Assembly (NCBI GenBank): GCA_963922495.1 | Contig: CAWUIH010000019.1 | Location: 1 to 29,135 of the forward strand | Source: CAWUIH01 sp963922495 | Lineage (GTDB): Bacteria; Pseudomonadota; Gammaproteobacteria; Coxiellales; Coxiellaceae | Length of the DNA stretch: 29,135 nucleotides | Direction: 5' to 3' | In this document: one piece after another, positions 24,918-29,135 of the stretch | Layout of the letters: every line of letters begins with the position of its first letter | Numbering within the stretch: the first letter of the stretch is position 1 | Notes under the pieces: model-generated | Told to the model about the DNA's origin: nothing | The model's input: only the letters and a program-made list of their open reading frames with translations | The model's database searches: none | Translations under genes and position numbers: made by a program

Positions 24918-24995
24918 TTTTTTATGCCTCTACTGTTATTGAAAAAAGCTATTTTTGGTTTCGGATTCATGCATTGGCATGAAGCTCATGAATAT

Positions 24996-25018
24996 TAAAT
25001 CAAATCTGCTTTGATTTA
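24996..25018. promoter_or_regulatory. Nine-base inverted repeat in the ahpC promoter
   Basis: TAAATCAAA and TTTGATTTA flank a five-base centre (TCTGC), a perfect repeat lying between the OxyR box and ahpC. On the reverse strand it overlaps a possible ahpC -10 (TAATAT, about 24994-24999), so it could be a second operator or simply part of the promoter. A seven-base repeat ATTCATG/CATGAAT sits next to it (24965-24993). Confidence 0.4.
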
Positions 25019-25022
25019 TGAA

Positions 25023-25059
25023 ATAGATTGATGTTATTATTTAAATAGTTTTAAACTAT
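25023..25059. promoter_or_regulatory. Tandem OxyR box between ahpC and oxyR
   Basis: ATAG (25023), TTAT (25034), ATAG (25045) and CTAT (25056) are each separated by exactly seven bases, matching the OxyR consensus ATAG-N7-CTAT-N7-ATAG-N7-CTAT at 15 of 16 bases. The right half also has the conserved inner T and A. It ends 11 bases before the oxyR ATG and overlaps its likely -10, as expected for autorepression, and lies just upstream of the ahpC promoter region, as expected for activation. Confidence 0.85.
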
Positions 25060-25062
25060 GAT
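25057..25062 (+). promoter_or_regulatory. Likely oxyR -10 element, leaderless candidate
   Basis: TATGAT begins inside the last OxyR half-site and lies eight bases before the oxyR ATG. Transcription from it would start within about two bases of the start codon. There is no Shine-Dalgarno sequence. No good -35 is visible, although TTATTA at 25034-25039 has suitable spacing. Confidence 0.5.
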
Positions 25063-25070
25063 AAAAGTTT

Positions 25071-26012
25071 ATGAATATCAGAGATTTTAAATATTTGCTG
25101 GCGGTGGCGGATCTACGTCATTTTGGCAGAGCAGCAGAAAAGTGCTTCGTATCACAGCCAACTTTGAGTGCTCAGCTTAAAAAACTCAGTGATCAGCTAG
25201 GTGTCAAGTTGTTCGAGTGGAACGGTAGGCAACTGATTATTACTCCAATCGGCGAAAAAATTGTTACTCAAGCGCGTGTTATAATCCGCGAAATTGAGAT
25301 GATACAACAGATTGCATCTTCTGCGGTAGATCCATTTTTGGACGTTTTTCGATTGGGTATTATTCCCACTTTGGGCCCTTATCTGTTACCTAAAATATTA
25401 TTGCCCTTGAAAAGGGCCTATCCACAACTGCGCCTCACGGTTATGGAAAACAAAACCCATATCATTTTGCAACAACTACGCCATGGTGAGCTGGATGCGA
25501 TTATCTTAGCGATGCCAGTGGATACCCAAGGATTGAGTATTGAGAATTTATTTATTGAACCTTTTTATGTGGCGATGTCAAAGACCTATCCGCTTGTTAA
25601 AAATCATGAAATTGCCATTATGGATATCCAGCCTCAAGATTTATTGTTACTGGAAGAGGGGCACTGTTTACGTGATCAGGCTTTAGAGGCTTGCTCCCTA
25701 AGACAAAAAATACCTGCGGAATATGAATTTCAGGCAACCAGTTTAGAGACTTTACGACATTTAGTGGCTGCCGACACTGGAATAACCTTGTTACCAGCTT
25801 TATGCGTTGATCAACTTAATGATTCTGATTTGGTGATTAAGCCTTTTGCAAAGCCAATTCCATCACGTGAGGTGGCATTATTATGCCGTAATTCTTGTGT
25901 GCGTGAGGAATGTGTTCGTGCGATTGCCGAGACAGTCCGCAAAGCAGTCAAGGCAGTTCGTTATTTAAAGACAAGGTCCAAGCGTCAGCCAATGCAGCAA
26001 TTAATTGATTAG
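25071..26012 (+). CDS. oxyR: Hydrogen-peroxide sensor and LysR-type regulator OxyR
   Basis: 313 residues. The N-terminal winged helix-turn-helix reads MNIRDFKYLLAVADLRHFGR (E. coli: MNIRDLEYLVALAEHRHF), with FVSQPTLSAQLKKLSDQLG as recognition helix region. The redox loop EEGHCLRDQALEACSL carries Cys199 and Cys208 at exactly the E. coli positions, so disulfide switching should be intact. It activates peroxide defence genes and often represses itself; the tandem OxyR box between it and ahpC supports both. The start is fixed by family alignment although it lacks a ribosome site. Confidence 0.97.
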   Translation: MNIRDFKYLLAVADLRHFGRAAEKCFVSQPTLSAQLKKLSDQLGVKLFEWNGRQLIITPIGEKIVTQARVIIREIEMIQQIASSAVDPFLDVFRLGIIPTLGPYLLPKILLPLKRAYPQLRLTVMENKTHIILQQLRHGELDAIILAMPVDTQGLSIENLFIEPFYVAMSKTYPLVKNHEIAIMDIQPQDLLLLEEGHCLRDQALEACSLRQKIPAEYEFQATSLETLRHLVAADTGITLLPALCVDQLNDSDLVIKPFAKPIPSREVALLCRNSCVREECVRAIAETVRKAVKAVRYLKTRSKRQPMQQLID

Positions 26013-26023
26013 TGCCATCGATC

Positions 26024-26476
26024 TTAAGTAAATTTATTCGTAGATTTGATCTTGAACTTTGATTTTGTCAAATGGTCTTGCAATTCACCAATGCTTGTTA
26101 CCGGAATCAGTATCGAGTGATCTTCACCAATTTTATGTTTGGCGTTGCAATAGCCAGCGTTGAGTTGCGCTATCACTGATAAATTCGTATCAGTAAGTTG
26201 GGCAATCTTATTGATGCTCATACCTTGGCTGAAGGTTACGGAGGTGAAATACGCACGATTACGCACGGGCGTTGCATCAGGATTGTACTTGTGATGATTC
26301 TTGATCAAATAAGCCAGCGCAAGTAGTTTTGGTACGTACTGTTGTGTGATTTTTGGCAACTGTAATGACCAATAGTCTGTTGGTAAATCATGAGTGTGGT
26401 TGTAATCAATGGCGCGCTCAACTGCTCTTTCTAGGATGATAATGAATTTTTGCTTGCATCCTGGGATTGTGCTCAA
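26024..26476 (-). pseudogene. mltD: Truncated remnant of lytic transglycosylase mltD
   Basis: 150 residues that match only the middle of MltD. PTDYWSLQLPKITQQYVPKL parallels E. coli PTDFWSLPLP...YVPKMLAL just after the lysozyme-like domain, followed by LIKNHHKYNPDATP, then ISxLxLNAGY-type sequence (SVIAQLNAGYCNAKHKIG) and ILIPV. The catalytic SLT domain with its glutamate is gone, as are the C-terminal LysM repeats. Only 14 bases separate it from gloB upstream, so the N-terminal half is deleted rather than shifted. gloB-mltD is a conserved order, which supports the origin. A retained function, such as glycan binding without catalysis, cannot be excluded because the frame is intact. Confidence 0.75.
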
Positions 26477-26490
26477 AACGTCCTTTTAGG

Positions 26491-27258
26491 TTAAAAGGTA
26501 TCTTTCCACTGGCGCAGAGCAGTAAATACCGAGAGTGGATTAGGGTATTGTTGCTGAAAATGGGCTTCCACACGGTGTTTGACGCTATCTAAATGGCAGC
26601 GTAAAAATGGGTTGGAATCCATTTCTAATTGCAATTTGCTGGGTAGCGTTGGTTGATTGTGTTTGCGATGATAAGCTGCTTCATCAATACGTTGTTGAAT
26701 TATAATATTTTCAGGCTCTACTAGCTTGGCAAATGCGAGATTTTTTGTCGTATATTCGTGACCACAGTAGACGGCAGTACTGGAGGGGAGTTTGGTTAAT
26801 GTATTCAGAGAGTCATAAAATTGCGTCGGTGTTCCCTCGAAGATACGTCCGCAACCGGCTGCAAATAAGGTATCACCCGTAAATACCCAACCGTGACCAA
26901 AGTAGCCAATGTGGCCCAGAGTGTGTCCCGGTATTTCCAAGACCTTGAACTCCAGTGTCATTTCTTGTAATGAAACCGTATCGTGATGGCTAACAGGGTG
27001 CGTCAGGTTTGGAATTTCTTCGTAGGGACCATATACCGACACGGGATGTTTAGTCACCAACTCTGTGATACCGTTAGTGTGGTCCCAGTGGTGATGAGTG
27101 ATCAAAATGGCGTGCAATTGTAAGTTTTGAGCTTTTAAGAATGCAGAGACAAGTTGTGATTCGCCAGGATCCACGACGACAACAAGTTTGCTTACAGGAT
27201 GCACAATGGCCCAAATATAGTTATCATGTAGCGCAGGAATTGCAACAATCTGCAGCAC
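26491..27258 (-). CDS. gloB: Hydroxyacylglutathione hydrolase (glyoxalase II)
   Basis: Hydrolyses S-D-lactoylglutathione to D-lactate and glutathione, the second step of methylglyoxal detoxification. Metallo-beta-lactamase fold with THHHWDHTNG, a later PGHTLGHIGY, FTGDTLFAAGCGR and GHEYT as metal ligands and active-site segments; the C-terminal substrate domain ends PNPLSVFTALRQWKDTF. GTG at 27258 (255 residues) is chosen because AAAGGAGG lies six bases upstream and it gives the canonical VLQIVAIPALHDNY; a longer frame reaching 27294 would bury this ribosome site. Divergent from the yafS-like gene, with 54 bases between starts. Confidence 0.94.
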   Translation of the reverse strand: MLQIVAIPALHDNYIWAIVHPVSKLVVVVDPGESQLVSAFLKAQNLQLHAILITHHHWDHTNGITELVTKHPVSVYGPYEEIPNLTHPVSHHDTVSLQEMTLEFKVLEIPGHTLGHIGYFGHGWVFTGDTLFAAGCGRIFEGTPTQFYDSLNTLTKLPSSTAVYCGHEYTTKNLAFAKLVEPENIIIQQRIDEAAYHRKHNQPTLPSKLQLEMDSNPFLRCHLDSVKHRVEAHFQQQYPNPLSVFTALRQWKDTF

Positions 27259-27312
27259 CAGTTTCCTCCTTTGCAAGCTTGCATTATAAATCATTTACAA
27301 GGGATTTACGAG

Positions 27313-28029
27313 ATGGCTAATAAAATCAACACAATGCAGCAATGGTATCAGCAGGAGGTGGGCGCGTGGTTATTAGAGCATGAAAGTATCCAATTAGCAG
27401 TTCAATTGCAGAAAACACGAGGAGATTTTTTGGTGCAGATGGGAGGTACGCCCGATTTATTACATTGTAAAAGTAGCGCTATTACCCAAAAAATCTTTTT
27501 ATCATCGGAACTAAATTCAAATAATATTTGTAGTATTTCTGCTGATGCGCACGAATTACCATTGATTCCAAATAGTATTGATGTCATTGTGTTAGTGCAC
27601 GTATTTGAATTTACAAAGTATCCAATTAAAGTGTTGCACGAATTATTTTATACACTCAAGCCCTCGGGAAAATTATTTATTTTGGGTTTCAATCCCTGTA
27701 GTTTATTGGGAATACAGAAACTGTTTAACGATAAGAAAAATATTCCATGGAGTGGTCGCTTTTGGTCTAGAGCACATGTATTGCGATGGTTGGTTAACAA
27801 TGATTTTAAAATTAAATACAGTAAAACAATGGCTTTTGGGCTCTTGCGCCATCGATTGCAATCAAGAAAGTTGAAGGTATTTGATGAGGTGTTGGGTCAG
27901 CTATTAATTCCAGCAGGTGGCGGCGTTTTTTTAATTGTAGCCCAAAAAAAAGTCTATGCGCCTATTAGAAAAAGATTAATTTGGCAAAGGAAAAGACCAC
28001 TCAGACGAATGGTGAGTACCACACGATGA
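27313..28029 (+). CDS. yafS: YafS-like SAM-dependent methyltransferase family protein
   Basis: 238 residues from ATG 27313 (AAGGGA upstream); an in-frame start at 27271 would overlap gloB regulatory sequence. It resembles E. coli YafS, also found between gloB and rnhA: ADAHELPLIPNSIDVIVLVH, then HELFYTLKPSGKLFILGFNP, and a basic C-terminal tail. These are methyltransferase motifs post-I to III. The glycine-rich SAM-binding motif I is degenerate (DFLVQMGGTPDLL), as in YafS itself, so catalytic activity is uncertain. Function is unknown. It overlaps rnhA by four bases (ATGA). Confidence 0.8.
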   Translation: MANKINTMQQWYQQEVGAWLLEHESIQLAVQLQKTRGDFLVQMGGTPDLLHCKSSAITQKIFLSSELNSNNICSISADAHELPLIPNSIDVIVLVHVFEFTKYPIKVLHELFYTLKPSGKLFILGFNPCSLLGIQKLFNDKKNIPWSGRFWSRAHVLRWLVNNDFKIKYSKTMAFGLLRHRLQSRKLKVFDEVLGQLLIPAGGGVFLIVAQKKVYAPIRKRLIWQRKRPLRRMVSTTR

Positions 28030-28472
28030 ATTTTAAAAATGATACTGTTTTTTTATATTGTGACGGCGCGTGTCGTGGCAACCCCGGTCCTGGAGGCTGG
28101 GGCGTGCTGTTGCACTACCAGGGCCGTGAGAAAACACTCTATGGTGGTGAAATGCAAACTACCAATAACCGCATGGAATTGGTTGCTGCTATTGAAGGCT
28201 TAAAAGCGCTTAAACGTGCCTCGACTGTTGTTGTGACCACAGATTCACAATACTTGCGTCGTGGTATTACGGAATGGTTGCCAACGTGGAAAAAGCGTGG
28301 ATGGAAAACGAGTACTAATAAACCCGTCAAAAATATCGATTTATGGCAAACTTTAGATGCTGAAGTGCAGCGGCATCAAGTTTCATGGAAATGGGTGAAA
28401 GGACACAGTGGCCACCTTGAAAATGAAATTGCTGATCAGCTAGCCAATCAAGGTGTAGATGAACTCATTTAG
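28026..28472 (+). CDS. rnhA: Ribonuclease HI
   Basis: Degrades the RNA strand of RNA-DNA hybrids (R-loops, primers). 148 residues from ATG 28026, which overlaps the yafS-like stop; a TTG at 27981 is less likely. All four catalytic carboxylates are in place: YCDGACRGNPGPGGWG (Asp), NNRMELVAAIEGL (Glu), TTDSQYLRRGI (Asp) and GHLENEIADQLAN (Asp). The handle-region WLPTWKKRGWKTS is also present. It is co-directional with dnaQ, unlike the divergent pair in E. coli. Confidence 0.96.
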   Translation: MNFKNDTVFLYCDGACRGNPGPGGWGVLLHYQGREKTLYGGEMQTTNNRMELVAAIEGLKALKRASTVVVTTDSQYLRRGITEWLPTWKKRGWKTSTNKPVKNIDLWQTLDAEVQRHQVSWKWVKGHSGHLENEIADQLANQGVDELI

Positions 28473-28480
28473 GAGAAATT

Positions 28481-29135
28481 AATGCGACAAATTGTGTTAG
28501 ATACTGAGACTACTGGCTTATCTCCTGAAAAAGGTCACCGTATTATCGAAATCGGTTGTTTGGAAATGATTAATCGGCGTTTGACCGGAAAACATTTACA
28601 TTATTATATCAACCCTGAGCGTGCAGTCGACTCAACAGCCGTTGAGGTTCATGGCCTAACTAATGAGTTTCTTGAAGACAAGCCGTTGTTTGCCGACGTT
28701 GTAAAAGACATTATTGATTTTATCAATGCTTCAGAGCTTATTATTCATAATGCCCCTTTTGATGTGGCATTCATGGAGCATGAATTTAAATTAGCTGAGA
28801 TCGAACAATTTCGTATTGAGAAATTTTGTAGTGTTGTTGACAGTTTGGTGTTGGCACGTAATAAACATCCTGGACAGCCAAATAGTCTCGACGCATTATG
28901 CCGCCGCTATCAGGTTGATAATTCTAATCGCCAATATCATGGCGCCCTATTAGATGCTGAATTATTAGCACAAGTTTACTTGTTAATGACAGGTGGTCAA
29001 GTGAAAATGTTCGAAGCTCCGTTAGAAATCACCACCTCACAGCAAACGAGAATTAAGCGTGTCGCCGCACCACGCAAGTCATTAAAAGTGATTAAAGCAA
29101 ATGAAATGGAATTAGCTGCACACCAACAAATAGTC
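28481..29135 (+). CDS. dnaQ: DNA polymerase III epsilon subunit (proofreading), 3' partial
   Basis: The 3'-5' exonuclease of the replicative polymerase. ATG 28481 follows AGGAG (28470-28474) by six bases and lies eight bases after rnhA. 218 residues are visible before the window ends. Exo I is VLDTETTGL, Exo II is LIIHNAPFDVAFM and Exo III epsilon is YHGALLDAELLAQVYLLM, so all DEDDh catalytic residues are present. The C-terminal region that binds the alpha subunit begins near the right edge and is cut off. Confidence 0.97.

Noticed and set aside
1..29135. CRISPR arrays, tRNA/rRNA genes, insertion sequences, prophage or toxin-antitoxin pairs
   Set aside because: No regularly spaced repeats, cloverleaf-like sequences, transposase, integrase or paired small toxin/antitoxin frames were seen by eye in the intergenic regions.

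Overview
The window reads as a chromosomal segment of a gammaproteobacterium, most likely Legionellales-like (Coxiella/Legionella/Berkiella relatives). This is an inference from gene content and order: mltG-tmk-holB-tatD, dnaK-dnaJ, carA-carB-greA, gltX-cysS, the ahpC-ahpD/oxyR locus and gloB-yafS-rnhA-dnaQ all follow gammaproteobacterial patterns. By eye the base composition is in the low 40s percent GC. Several genes look eroded (mltD, pilX), and there are orphan small proteins, as expected for a host-associated or genome-reducing lineage. There is no insertion sequence, prophage, CRISPR array, rRNA or recognisable tRNA. No clearly new multi-gene system was found. The most informative observations are regulatory sites and decaying genes.

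Layout. Bases 1-3358 hold a tight forward operon: mltG (5' cut by the window edge), tmk, holB, tatD. Bases 3359-5107 are accessory: a repeat-like intergenic stretch with a run of ten G, a possible 42-residue membrane peptide, a reverse-strand secreted four-cysteine protein, and a forward orphan ORF with an uncertain start. Bases 5179-8395 are the heat-shock operon dnaK-dnaJ behind a near-consensus sigma-32 promoter. A GadC-like amino-acid antiporter on the reverse strand (8512-9879) sits where many gammaproteobacteria have dapB, followed by carA-carB-greA (10234-15101). A membrane-fusion protein and a compact FUSC permease (15318-17321) form a probable efflux pair, convergent with lpxH. gltX and cysS overlap by four bases (18134-20901).

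Bases 20902-22985 hold an orphan 92-residue protein and an eroded minor-pilin cluster: pilV-like, pilW-like and a frameshifted, shortened pilX-like gene. A ZIP metal transporter follows. The oxidative-stress locus (23715-26012) has ahpC-ahpD transcribed divergently from oxyR, with a nearly perfect tandem OxyR box between them. OxyR keeps both redox cysteines at E. coli numbering (199 and 208), so peroxide sensing and AhpC/AhpD detoxification form one regulatory unit. The last segment has gloB followed by a truncated mltD remnant on the reverse strand, and yafS-rnhA-dnaQ forward, with dnaQ running off the right edge.
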